A stretch of 64,000 nt of DNA, taken from the NCBI GenBank assembly GCA_030295235.1, contig AP026143.1:124001-188000 (forward strand). The letters run 5' to 3'. Of the stretch, positions 46,109 through 56,319 are shown one piece after another. The DNA is from Fistulifera solaris (Eukaryota; Bacillariophyta; Bacillariophyceae; Naviculales; Stauroneidaceae). The first letter of the stretch is position 1. Each line of letters starts with the position of its first letter. The position numbers were made by a program, and so were the translations under genes. The notes under the pieces were generated by a model. That model saw only the letters and a list, made by a program, of their open reading frames with translations, did not search any database and was not told the DNA's origin.

Positions 46109-46897
46109 TGCTGTAACTGCTTGTCTACTACTGCTAGTACAACTTTGTTGTTTTTGCTTGTTGAAGCTGCTCCTGATCGATTTTTACCACATTGTCATCC
46201 CCACCCTCATTCAATTGTACTCTGTAGTCCTTTATTGGCAAACAATGCTACATGGCAAGAGATGCGTTATGGCTTTCGATTTCTCAAACCAGAGGTCTAA
46301 CCGTCGATAAACATGCTACTAGTAGACGAAGTGCAGCGCTATTTCTTATCCAGAAGCATGGTCACTATATTCCTGCTGGTCATGATAAATGGCGTATGAC
46401 TCTGCAATATCGCGAGTTTGGGTGGGTGTAAGGGAATTCAGTGCTTCATATTGATTATCACCCAGTTGTCCCGAGAGATAAACCATTCCCCGGAACGGAG
46501 CCGTTCATCCTCATCACCCCAAGGACGACCATTGTTGTCGTTCTGAGGAGCCGCGAGAGTGTCAGCCTTCATGGCGAAAGTCACCGCCGCTTCCGCAAAT
46601 ATCATTTCGGGGCGGGGAGTAATTAGAATTCCTTCTTGAACTTGTCATTATCGTCAATTTCAAAATGAGTCGACTGCAAACTAATGTTGTGAGAGACACC
46701 ATAATACGCGACAAACCCGATTCTACCTGGTACATGCCAGAAAACGTTGTCATCCCACGCCTCTTCGCGTTTGATTCTACAAATCTTTACAACGCAACCT
46801 ACAACCCAAAGTAATTTAATTCTGTAGAAGTTGCCTAGGTGTCTTTGTTAACTCCCGTCGCAGATAAATTCTTTAAAAGAAAACCGCCGTTCCCAAT
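46109..46897. other. Convergent 3' spacer, no gene seen
   Basis: 789 bp between the NXPE-like gene and the end of the formate-THF ligase gene. Short open frames exist, but none has an ATG context, length or composition that I can support. Confidence 0.4.
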
Positions 46898-49105
46898 TTA
46901 GAATAGACCAATCACTTCGCCCGATTCTGAAATGTCCACATCCATAAAGCCCGGTCGCGTCGACAGTCCCGGAATGGTCATGATGTCACCGCAAATGGGA
47001 TACAAGAATCCCGCACCGACACAACTACGAACTTCACGGACGGGGACGCGGAAACCGGTTGGCGCACCTTTCGCTGAGGCATCGCAACTGAACGAATACT
47101 GCGTCTTGGCAATGCAAATGGGCAAATGACCAAAACCCGATTTCTCGTATTGCTCAATTTGGGCTTGTGCCGTGGGAGAATAATCGACACCATCAGCACG
47201 GTACATTTCTTTGCAAATAATTTCAATCTTTTCTTGAATGCTTTTGCTGCTTTCATACAGAAGGCGAAAATTTTCGGTCTGACTGTCCGCACACGCTTGT
47301 TCGACCGCTTCGGCCAAAGCGGCCGCTCCTTTGCCGCCCTCGGCCCAGTGATTCGATACGACCGCCGCAAAGGCTCCCGCTTGCAAAGCATTGGTGCGAA
47401 TGGCTTCAATTTCCGCCAAAGTATCCGTTTTGAATTGGTTCACCGCCACGACTACATTGACGCCATACTTCTTGGCATTCTCAATGTGTCGAATCAAATT
47501 GGATGTGCCCTTTTCGACCAACTCCACGTTTTCCTGTTGATACTCGATGCTCAATGGCTGTCCCGCGGCCACCGGTGGTCCGCCACCATGCATTTTAAGA
47601 GCACGGACCGTCGCCACAATGACGGCACATTTCGGTTTCAAGCCCGAGGCCCGGCATTTAATGTTGAAAAACTTCTCCATGCCAATATCGGCGCCAAATC
47701 CGGCTTCGGTCACGCAAAAACCGTCGGGACCGACGACCTTGAGGGCAATGGCGTCCGCAATAATGGAACTGGCAGAGGGGATCAAACACAATGAGATCAC
47801 GCCAAAGGAAATGCAAACATCAGAACCGACCGACCTACCTGTTTCCTACCGCAATATTCGCAAAGGGCCCCGCATGGACAAAGACGGGGGAACGTTCCAC
47901 CGTTTGCATCAACGTGGGCATAATCGCATCTTTCATCAAGACCGTCATGGCACCCCCACAACCCAGATCATCGGCCGTCACGGGTTCTCCCTGCTTGTTA
48001 TAGGCCACCACCATGGCCCCCAATTTCTCCCGCATATCGTGCAAATCGGTCGACAAGGCCAAAACGGCCATGACTTCAGAGGCCACGGTAATATCAAAGC
48101 CGGTGCGGCGGGAGTGTTGTACGCGCTCCGAGCCGGATTTGACGGTTTCTTGGGCTCCTAATCCGACCTCGACGGTCCGCAAATGTCGATCGCATGTATC
48201 AAGGACGCGTTGCCACGTAATGGTGGAAGGATCCATATCGAGACGCGCAAATCGACGTTTCTCGTCGGGCGTAAATTCTTCCGGCGGTTTGGTTTCATCA
48301 ATTCCTAACTTTCGCAATCGCCGTTTTTGCACGGCACTGAACGGCTTACTGGTGAGACGTTTGAACAAAGCTTCATCGGATTGACTGGCTTCATGAAAGA
48401 GACGTGTTTCAATAGCAGCAGCGAGTAGATTGTTGGCGGCGGTCACGGCGTGGATCTAGTGTCATCCAAATGAGTGAAAGAAGGAAACAACATCACCAAC
48501 GACGAAGCATCGACACACTTACATCACCCGTCAAATGGAGATTGAATTCTTCCATGGGTCTGCGCAACATGCGTGTGAGTCTATCCCAACACAGGAAAAC
48601 TGGCGTTGATCACTCTACTTACACCACTTGCGCATAACCACCTCCGGCCGCACCGCCTTTGATACCAAACGTCGGTCCCTGCGAGGGTTGTCGAATACAG
48701 GCGACCGTTTTCTTTCCTCGGACAGCAGATAAAGCTTGTGCCAAACCAATGGTGGTCGTCGATTTGCCTTCCCCCAATGGCGTCGGATTGATTCCGGTGA
48801 CGACGACATAATTGCCATCCTCCACATCGAGACGATTCGTCCGGGCCGTGAGAGGAATTTTGGCCTTGGCAATGCCCCACGGAATAATTTCATCGTCATT
48901 CAATCCTAATCTACAAATATTGTGAGATTACCGAAAGAAAGACATGTTTTCTCGCAACGATCACGTACTGTTTTCCAACTTCGGTAATGGGCAACAAACC
49001 GACGTCTCGCACAATCGATTGACTGACTTCAATGTCACTCGGTACCGGCGTCTTTGGTTTCAGAACCGGATAACCCAAGGCGTTTAATTCTTCTTCTGTA
49101 TTCAT
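46898..49105 (-). CDS. Formate-tetrahydrofolate ligase (monofunctional)
   Basis: ATP-dependent synthesis of 10-formyl-THF for purine and one-carbon metabolism. Five exons (49105..48969, 48910..48623, 48559..48523, 48455..47839, 47768..46898) joined by four GT-AG introns of 58-70 nt give exactly 649 aa. The ATP-binding loop is [14 protein letters not shown]. Other family blocks are [36 protein letters not shown] and [10 protein letters not shown]. No signal or transit peptide is visible, so it is probably cytosolic. There is no attached dehydrogenase/cyclohydrolase domain, unlike the trifunctional C1-THF synthase of animals and fungi. This is the most intron-rich complete gene after the BEACH gene. 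The ATG ([10 protein letters not shown]) is the first in frame. Confidence 0.95.
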
Positions 49106-49375
49106 TCTGAAAGCGACGAAAGAAAAGAGATGAATGAAGTGAAAGTGAAATGAATGATGAAGGATAACACGGAGTTTTTGTTGTTGCAACAACAATAATA
49201 ATCGCTTCAACGTGGAATGACGTCATCCATCCGTTGGTGTCATGGTGACGTCATGTACGAGACTTGCTACCAAGTACAGTATGAATGAATGACAAAACTA
49301 GAGGTTCTCTTCAAGTATACGTAATTTATTAGATAACTAGAACTCCGGTGTATAAAGATATTCATAAAATGCATT

Positions 49376-51035
49376 TCATACAAAAGCTTGCGTTTCAGTA
49401 GTAGTCGATCGATGCGGAAATTGTTCCGGATACACGCGCGACCATCCCGCCGTCAAGGTTTGGTACGCTGCGGGATGATGAATCGCGGCATCCATGGGTC
49501 GTTCCACAAAACACAACATGATGGTGCGGACACCGCTTTCGACAACAAATAGAATCATTCCCGCCAACATCCAACCCGCCACAAAGCCAAAGGCAAAAAC
49601 GGCCCACACAACATGCGTCGCATTCTGCACAAAGACCGCGCCAACGACCGCCAAACCAGCACCAGAAACCAATCCGATACTTCCTTTGATATACCGCAGG
49701 ACTTGAAACAACAATGTGTGCGTTAACAAAAACGTAAATCCCCGTTGTTGAAACAGCGTCATCACATGTTGACCCGCACTCATGTAGTCGTAACCGTAGA
49801 TTCCAACGTACAAGAATGCCCAACTGTTGAAATACTCCAACACACGTCCCAGTGATTCAATCAAACAATCCAATAGACACAACCACAGACTGTCATGACC
49901 GTGTTGGCGCTGTCGCTGACGTCGAGCTTCCGCCACGACACGCTCCAATACTTGGACAAGGGCGACGACCAAACTACCGAAACAGATCGAACCAAACGAG
50001 TAGTAGTAGCACGATGCCAGGCATCGTGAACATCTTGTTGACCCGTGCAACAACAGCAACCTCCCTCCTCTTCCACTTCTTCGTCGGGAGAACGGAACCA
50101 CCACGCTCCGACGGCACCGGCCGTCGTGGCACGAATTACATTTTGTACCACCGACTGGGTCCAATACACGGCCAGTAACCACAGTACGGCCATCCACAGG
50201 GGTATCGAATCGTGACACTGCTGCGCAACATCATCTCCGCACGGCACTAGCTGATTGTGATAATAGACGATTATACCACTCAAGGCCGTCACGGCGACAA
50301 TCCAGTACAGCATCGTCATGACTTGCAACAGTGCCGCATACACAAACAATGACTTGGTGGCATTGACAGCTTGCAATCCGATCTTGAGATTGGCGGCGGT
50401 AAAGGGAATGTAAGGACGTACGACACAATAATGAATCCCCGATAACAATGCCACCAGAACGGCCGTAATCCAAAACGGGGCACACGCGTGCGGATTCACG
50501 AATGTCATAAGAATGGCTACCAACAAACTACTAAAGGGAGCGATGCCAAAGGAAATTTGGACCGCCGTGTGACTGTAGTGTTGCAGGGCTACCAAAACGA
50601 GTGTCACCGATACCATGGCACACGCCAAGGACAAAACGAGAAAGCCCAAGGTCCACGCGACAATTTGTCGTTCTTCCTTGTCCGAAGGAAACATCCACTC
50701 GGCTTCGTCTTCTTGCATGTATGTAGTAAAATTGGAAATCGGAGCCGCCGTGGGTGCAACGGTTGGTGCTATCGTGTCCGGTTCTTCCTGTTTCCACAAA
50801 TACTGAAAAGACCATACCGCCGTTCCCATCATAAGAACGACTTGTAAATAAAATAGAACGGCAAACAACACATCCCGGTACACGGCCGGTTGTTCGTGTC
50901 CGACGCCATCATTTTCATTCGTTTCAAACGAAGCTTCCGCCCGTGTTTCTTCGACCAAGACGTTGGCGTCTTCCACGACGACCACGGGGGCGATTCCTCT
51001 AATAAGGGTTCTTGTAATTCGGGATCGGAACTCAT
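49376..51035 (-). CDS. Choline transporter-like protein (CTL/SLC44 family)
   Basis: A multi-pass plasma or organelle membrane transporter of about 553 aa. The start MSSDPELQEPLLEE is the ATG at 51035. A first helix (FAVLFYLQVVLMMGTAVWSF) precedes a Thr/Pro/Asn-rich lumenal loop, then eight or more helices. The SLC44 core is clear in YSFGSICFGSLVVALVQ, FNSWAFLYVGIYGYDY and VERPMDAAIHHPA. Two single-base losses interrupt the frame: the G5 run (C5 on the coding strand) at 50986..50990 and a site near 50011..50030. Adding both makes the length an exact multiple of three. Substrate specificity (choline, ethanolamine or other) is not deducible. Confidence 0.87.
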
Positions 51036-51774
51036 TCTTTGTGTCGTATGGGATTCTCTGCCGCAAGGATGTTAATAAATTGAGCGATATGTGATGAAAT
51101 TCGGGAAAAGAATTGTCGTACGAGAACGACAATGAAGTAAAGAACAGGATTTGTTTCCTCGACAGTCGTTCGTCTACAAAGAACCCTACTTTCTTATGGA
51201 TCAACTGTCTTTGTTAAAATGCTTCTAATGAAGAACTTCAATGATCTCTCGAACACCTCTTGAATGCCATGGTTCTGTTTCACCCTTTTGCTCCCCACGA
51301 CTCCGCCGGATGGGGCGGCAATCTTTGTCGAACATCCACGCGCTTCCGTTGTAAGCTTCCATTGTAAGTAAGCGCGTGAGCCCTACCTACATTCTTGTAT
51401 CACTATTCCAAATTGTCTTACTCTATAAAATAACATCAGTACCACTTATCTAATTGAGAACCAATTCGGAACAAATTGTAAATATCCAAATAAATCGCAC
51501 AGCGTACACTATCGAACATGAAGTAGATTGGAGGTGTCACAATTTGGCGGTTGGAGCAGGCCGGCATCTGGTCGTCACGTTATTCGTTATTCCCATCATT
51601 CATTATCGTTGTTCTCGCTTTTGCGAACAGGGAGATTTCTTTGAAGTTCTTCTACATCACATCTATCATTCTCCATTTCCTTGTTTGCGAACACAACTCA
51701 TCTATTCATCTATCTCAAAGATTGATTCATTCGTCGAAAACTCTCATCGATTTGACTCTAAAACAACCATCATC
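51036..51774. promoter_or_regulatory. Divergent intergenic region, SLC44 / 8-TM gene
   Basis: 739 bp between divergent genes. An open frame extends from 51454 in phase with the 8-TM gene, but its sequence is unlike a leader, and the ATG at 51775 begins a compact membrane protein. I treat the extension as 5' UTR. No promoter motif is identifiable. Confidence 0.4.
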
Positions 51775-52842
51775 ATGTCCGTCTTAACTGTAGATGTCAA
51801 TACCGATATCCATCAAGCCCGACGTTTCCCGGCTTGGATTGCTCTCTTTGTCTTCTCGGCCGTCTGTTTGGCGGCCATGACATCGACCACCGACGATGGT
51901 CGGAACACGAAAGAAAATTGGGTCGTCGCCGCCTCGTGTATGAGCATGCTCGTGGCGCTTCTCGCGACGGCGGCGTACCTGTTCGCGCGTCCCCATTTTG
52001 TCGGACGATCGATTGAAGTCTTCGCGGCACTTTTTTTGTTGGTAATCTGGTGTGTCGCCTGGCCGGTCATTATGAACATTGATCACGGTATTGCCGTCGT
52101 GGCGGCCATCGGGGGCGGTATCTATATTGTCAACGCGAACCTTTACTTCTTCACGTGGTTGGCCTTGGCGGCCATTCTCTTTATTGTCGCCAGTGCGGCA
52201 CAAGAATTTGCCAAACTCTCGCTGATTCCCTCCCGAACGAACGCGCGGTGGTTGGCCTTGGCGGCGGCTTCGATTATTGTCATGGCTTCGGCGGGACGCG
52301 TGTTGCGAGACACGTCGACGTGTCAATTGGCGGCCTTTGATGATAGTGAATACTGTCGTCGGACGCGTTGGGCGGTCGGTTTGGGTTGTATCAGTACCAT
52401 TATTGCTCTCTTCTTCTTAGCGGCGTCCCGATGCTTCACGTTGTTTCTCACGGTCGAGTTCGCCATTTCGACGCTCCTTCTCGTCTTGTGGTGCTTTGGT
52501 GTGGGGTACATTACGTTTGGAAATACACCGGGGGCGACGATTTCCAATATATACTTTGGAGCATGGATTGCATTCCTGGTGACCGTCTTTCAGTTTGCTG
52601 ACAACTTTCGTGAATACATGGCGACGCTCAGTCCTTCCGACGAAGGAGGATCGAACAACAAGCGCGATTCCGCCGATGCCATGGAAAAGCAAGATGAGCC
52701 TACCAGTTCTCCTCACAAAGAAGAAGATGAGGAAGACAGTTACGATGAAGTCGACATGTCCAGTGGTGCGGCTTATAAAATTGGCGACGACGAAGACGAT
52801 GATGATATGCCTTCTCGTCGTCGAAACGACGATGCATACTAA
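51775..52842 (+). CDS. Eight-TM membrane protein made of two 4-TM MARVEL-like halves
   Basis: 355 aa from the ATG at 51775 (MSVLTVDVNT). Eight hydrophobic helices fall into two similar halves. Each half ends with a helix pair of the same style: SIEVFAALFLLVIWC ... ANLYFFTWLALAAILF in the first, and TVEFAISTLLLVLWC ... SNIYFGAWIAFLVTVF in the second. This looks like an internal duplication of a MARVEL-like four-helix unit; family membership is inference. The C-terminal 65 residues are acidic and Ser-rich (KEEDEEDSYDEVDM), probably a cytosolic regulated tail. There is no cleavable signal peptide. Confidence 0.75.
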   Translation: MSVLTVDVNTDIHQARRFPAWIALFVFSAVCLAAMTSTTDDGRNTKENWVVAASCMSMLVALLATAAYLFARPHFVGRSIEVFAALFLLVIWCVAWPVIMNIDHGIAVVAAIGGGIYIVNANLYFFTWLALAAILFIVASAAQEFAKLSLIPSRTNARWLALAAASIIVMASAGRVLRDTSTCQLAAFDDSEYCRRTRWAVGLGCISTIIALFFLAASRCFTLFLTVEFAISTLLLVLWCFGVGYITFGNTPGATISNIYFGAWIAFLVTVFQFADNFREYMATLSPSDEGGSNNKRDSADAMEKQDEPTSSPHKEEDEEDSYDEVDMSSGAAYKIGDDEDDDDMPSRRRNDDAY

Positions 52843-53005
52843 ATTGTGAGAAACCCAGATGGGTTTGATTCTATAACTTTATTGTGGTAGTTTTTCTGCA
52901 TAACAAAAACATGAATATATTTATGAATATATGGAATATAGACACGAAGTAGGAGTGTCGAGGAGTTAGACACCGTCCCCTCTTTCTGTAAATGTCGATG
53001 CGCGT

Positions 53006-54124
53006 TCACTTGCCACCCTCTTTTGTAGAAGAAGAAGTCAAAAGAAGATCGGGTTGGCTTCGCAGTAGTTGGAAGATCGTTTCCAACGATGGCAGTGGTT
53101 TCCCTCCCACAACAGCCGCCAACAAAAATGGAAACCATCCTTCTTTGGACCGAGACTGAATGGCACTGGGATACGCCTCCCAAACCAGGCGAATTCCCCT
53201 CGACCACGGAATTTTGTGACGAATGGCCATCATCAGTGGGAACTCTTGAGCCACAGATATCGCCGCCTCACCGTGTTGCAGCAATGCTTGAATAACATCC
53301 GCTTCATGAAGGTGAGGATAAGGGCGATTCTGTAACACCCAGTGCAAAGGTATTAAGCCATCTTTGTCGCGTGTGAGAAAGGCTTCGTCTTTTACGAGTC
53401 GAACGGCAACTTTGAGCAAATGAATTGGGACGTTGCACCGTAAGAAGGCATGCAGCAGGTCGGGCGGTGAAGCGGAGGCTGTGTATGACGAAAGTGCCAG
53501 ATATTGACATTTATCCCAAAACAGTTGAAAATGACGAGGGAGTTCTTCCACGTCCTGTTTTTTGTCGACCAGTAACAGATTCGCAACACACAAATGCCCT
53601 GGAATGGTGGAACTGTACGACTGCCACAGCGTCGTGACACAATGATGACCTTGAAAGGTCCGAACTCGCAAAATTTGTGCGTCCGTCGCTTGGACGAGCG
53701 CTTGTAAGGCTTCCAAACGAGCATTGTGATTGCACGCCGAATGCAACGGTGTTCCTCCAAATTCATTGCGCTGCAGCAACCAGTTGGATGAACCGTGTTG
53801 CAGTAAGACGTGCAATTTGGCCGCCGACGTTTGTAAATTCCGACAGACAAAATGGAACGGTAAATCTTGAAATCGTTCATCGGGTATCCCCATGGCGTCT
53901 GGGTTGGCAGCAGCAACCATACGAATCAAGTCAATGGGTGTATTCGCCGTAGAAGTCACGCAGTGCAACAAAGTCCAGCCGTTCGGAAAGGTTGTATCGT
54001 GAGCGATGCGAGGATGCGCGTGAACGAAAGCTTCCAGCTCGTCCCACTGTTGCTCGTCAATCCATTTTTGAATCTTTTGATGTATATCAGCATCGTTGGC
54101 ATCATTTCGTCTGCCTACTGTCAT
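53006..54124 (-). CDS. Ankyrin-repeat protein
   Basis: 372 aa from the ATG at 54124 (MTVGRRNDAN). Several degenerate ankyrin repeats are visible: NGWTLLHCV, FQDLPFHFVCRN, FGGTPLHSACNHN, DGLIPLHWVLQN, EFPLMMAIRH and EGWFPFLLAAV. Spacing is longer than the canonical 33 residues, as is common in the expanded ankyrin families of diatoms. There is no other domain, signal or membrane helix. It is presumably a protein-interaction scaffold; partner unknown. Confidence 0.8.
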   Translation of the reverse strand: MTVGRRNDANDADIHQKIQKWIDEQQWDELEAFVHAHPRIAHDTTFPNGWTLLHCVTSTANTPIDLIRMVAAANPDAMGIPDERFQDLPFHFVCRNLQTSAAKLHVLLQHGSSNWLLQRNEFGGTPLHSACNHNARLEALQALVQATDAQILRVRTFQGHHCVTTLWQSYSSTIPGHLCVANLLLVDKKQDVEELPRHFQLFWDKCQYLALSSYTASASPPDLLHAFLRCNVPIHLLKVAVRLVKDEAFLTRDKDGLIPLHWVLQNRPYPHLHEADVIQALLQHGEAAISVAQEFPLMMAIRHKIPWSRGIRLVWEAYPSAIQSRSKEGWFPFLLAAVVGGKPLPSLETIFQLLRSQPDLLLTSSSTKEGGK

Positions 54125-54437
54125 TGTGATCAATATTCATGCGTGCTTTATGAGAAAAGACAAGTACAATAGGATAGAATGGGGGCCTTTTTCTCATGGA
54201 GAATATGTCGCTGAACATCATGTCGGTGTCGACGGTCACTTCGTGATCGGCATCGATGTTCGCGCCATATCATCCGGTACTCCCTTTGTATACCTAAATG
54301 TGCTACAGTCGTACTGGTAAACGTTTTGGAATGGAAAAAGACGCGACTTTATTGCTTGTCGCCTATAAATTCTTTGAGATCTCTCGTCTTTATTTTCTGG
54401 CTCTTTCTTCGCTACTCGTATCACTGTTTTTACTAAT

Positions 54438-55181
54438 ATGCCAAACACTGTTGCGTTTGTACAAATCAACAAACGCGTTCACAACGTGACGGGCGTGTGG
54501 GGACCCGTCGATGCCGTTCATCAATTCTGTGAACCACATTACGGCACGACCGTCTATTTGGCGGAGTGTTACAATGCGCTCAGTAGTCTCTGGTATATCT
54601 TGTTGGCGTATCGATTGCTATACTACCCGAAGAAACAACAACAACCATCGTGGATTCTTCGAACCTTGACCGGTTGGTTAAGTATGATTGGTATCGGTTC
54701 GTTCTTGTTTCACGGAACGATGCGTCGCTCCATGCAATTACTGGATGAAGGACCGATGATGGGTTCCATCGGAACAGCGTTATGGTGGAAGTTAGGTTTG
54801 CATCCATCGACGAGACGACGTGCCGCCTTCTGGCGGTCTGGCATGGTGACGGCGAATGTTGGCATCGTACTGTTGTACGTGGGGCTCGGTTCCTACGAAC
54901 TCTTTGTGCACGGATTCACGAGTATGGTAGTGCTGGATACCATCTTGGCGTACACCATGAAGCAGGGCGATGTAAAGCTACGCAACCAATGTGTAGCGAC
55001 AATTCTGTTGGCACGCATTTTTTGGGAAATGGAGAACTTGTGGTGTGAGACCTTTCCCCGTATTTGGATAGCACACATTGTGTGGCACGTAGCATCGGGG
55101 TTGGCTGCGTATTATGGTGTTTTGTACAATGCGAGTTTGCAGTCTTTGGAAGATGACGACAGGAAGTTCAAGCACTTTTAA
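54438..55181 (+). CDS. Alkaline ceramidase
   Basis: Hydrolyses ceramide to sphingoid base and fatty acid in ER/Golgi membranes. 247 aa, intact, typical family length. All family blocks are present: VWGPVDAVHQFCEPHY with ECYNALSSL near the N-terminus, GSFLFHGTMRRSMQLLDEGP in the middle, and AHIVWHVASG near the C-terminus. These supply the conserved Asp and His residues of the zinc site. Several hydrophobic helices span the length. It sits divergently from the ankyrin gene with a 313-bp spacer. Confidence 0.93.
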   Translation: MPNTVAFVQINKRVHNVTGVWGPVDAVHQFCEPHYGTTVYLAECYNALSSLWYILLAYRLLYYPKKQQQPSWILRTLTGWLSMIGIGSFLFHGTMRRSMQLLDEGPMMGSIGTALWWKLGLHPSTRRRAAFWRSGMVTANVGIVLLYVGLGSYELFVHGFTSMVVLDTILAYTMKQGDVKLRNQCVATILLARIFWEMENLWCETFPRIWIAHIVWHVASGLAAYYGVLYNASLQSLEDDDRKFKHF

Positions 55182-55432
55182 TGTTGCGAGAGAAGGACAA
55201 CACGTTTGTGATGGATTCAGAAGTCCCATTGAACCTTAGTTGAAAAAATGCATTTAACGTTAACACTACCGTACTAAGTCTAATTGCATGGTTTTGAATA
55301 AGCGTTGATGATGTTTTTACTTTTTGTTTATTATTTGCTCTAATATTCTTCGATGTTGTAATTGCATTTTTATTGCGATCACGACAGCACTGCTTATCTC
55401 TTTTCTCTTTTGTATTCACAACGACAGCAACA

Positions 55433-56203
55433 ATGATGAAGCCGCTGCTGTTCCTATTGCTAGCGTTGCTGACACAATCGGTGCAATCCTTCACGGCTCG
55501 CACGCATTCCTTGTCACGCCCTTTGTCTCCGCTGTCACGACCCTTGCTCCACGCGAACAAGAATACTCCTTTTGATGACACTAATGACGACGACGACGAA
55601 GACCTTTTGATCATTCCTTCGTATTTACTAACGGCTAGCAAATCCTTGCGCCGGGTCTCGTGGTTCTCGTGGTGGAGTCAAGTCATTTTGACGTCGGTTT
55701 CGGGCGTCATTCTCGGGTTTGCCCGTCGCACCTTAGTGCAACGCAATACCGCACTGTCAACGGGAGGCACGTCCAGTTTCTTCTTGTCGGGCATTGGTTT
55801 GATTGTGTCGGCCGTATCGATTTTGTGGACGTGGGGCAATGGTAGTCGCTTGTCGCGTCGACTAATCCGACGACCACTTCCCCGCGCCAAAGCCGCGCAC
55901 ATGTTGCGACGGGCCGTCCAAGTTGGTGTCACCATTAATTTGGTCGGTCTCTTGGTCCATTTGTTGGCCGCCGAAGAAATTGTTGGAACGTTGGCGTTGC
56001 AAGTCTTGACGTCGTCTTCCTCACGCAATGCCATGTTTCCCGAAGGACTGGTACAACCCTTGGATATTTTGGTTGTACAAGCGAATACGAATTCGTTGCT
56101 CAGTCATTTTTGCAGTTTGGCGTCGTTGTTGTTTTATACCAAGCAGATTGATCAAGTTGATCCTCCACAAAGTAGTAGTATTAGAGCGAAGGAGCCAGAG
56201 TAA
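55433..56203 (+). CDS. Plastid-targeted membrane protein, DUF3611-like
   Basis: 256 aa from the ATG at 55433. The N-terminus MMKPLLFLLLALLTQSVQS is a signal peptide followed directly by Phe (QS/FTARTHSLSRPLS) and an Arg/Ser-rich stretch, a textbook diatom ASAF-type plastid presequence. After an acidic linker, the mature part begins RRVSWFSWWSQVILT and has about four membrane helices, matching the layout of DUF3611 plastid membrane proteins. The exact function is unknown. It probably sits in the thylakoid or inner envelope membrane. The family call is moderate; plastid targeting is well supported. Confidence 0.75.
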   Translation: MMKPLLFLLLALLTQSVQSFTARTHSLSRPLSPLSRPLLHANKNTPFDDTNDDDDEDLLIIPSYLLTASKSLRRVSWFSWWSQVILTSVSGVILGFARRTLVQRNTALSTGGTSSFFLSGIGLIVSAVSILWTWGNGSRLSRRLIRRPLPRAKAAHMLRRAVQVGVTINLVGLLVHLLAAEEIVGTLALQVLTSSSSRNAMFPEGLVQPLDILVVQANTNSLLSHFCSLASLLFYTKQIDQVDPPQSSSIRAKEPE

Positions 56204-56319
56204 ATGTAGAAAAAAGAGACAACAATCAAGTCTTCAAACGAAACGAAGGATTGATTACACATTATTATTTAAAGGCTGCGATCATTTCTTTGCCTAAGAT
56301 TATGATTACTACTGTTGCT

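Noticed and set aside
47126-47794. A long plus-strand open frame opposite formate-THF ligase
   Set aside because: It is antisense to a conserved exon and is a by-product of codon bias.
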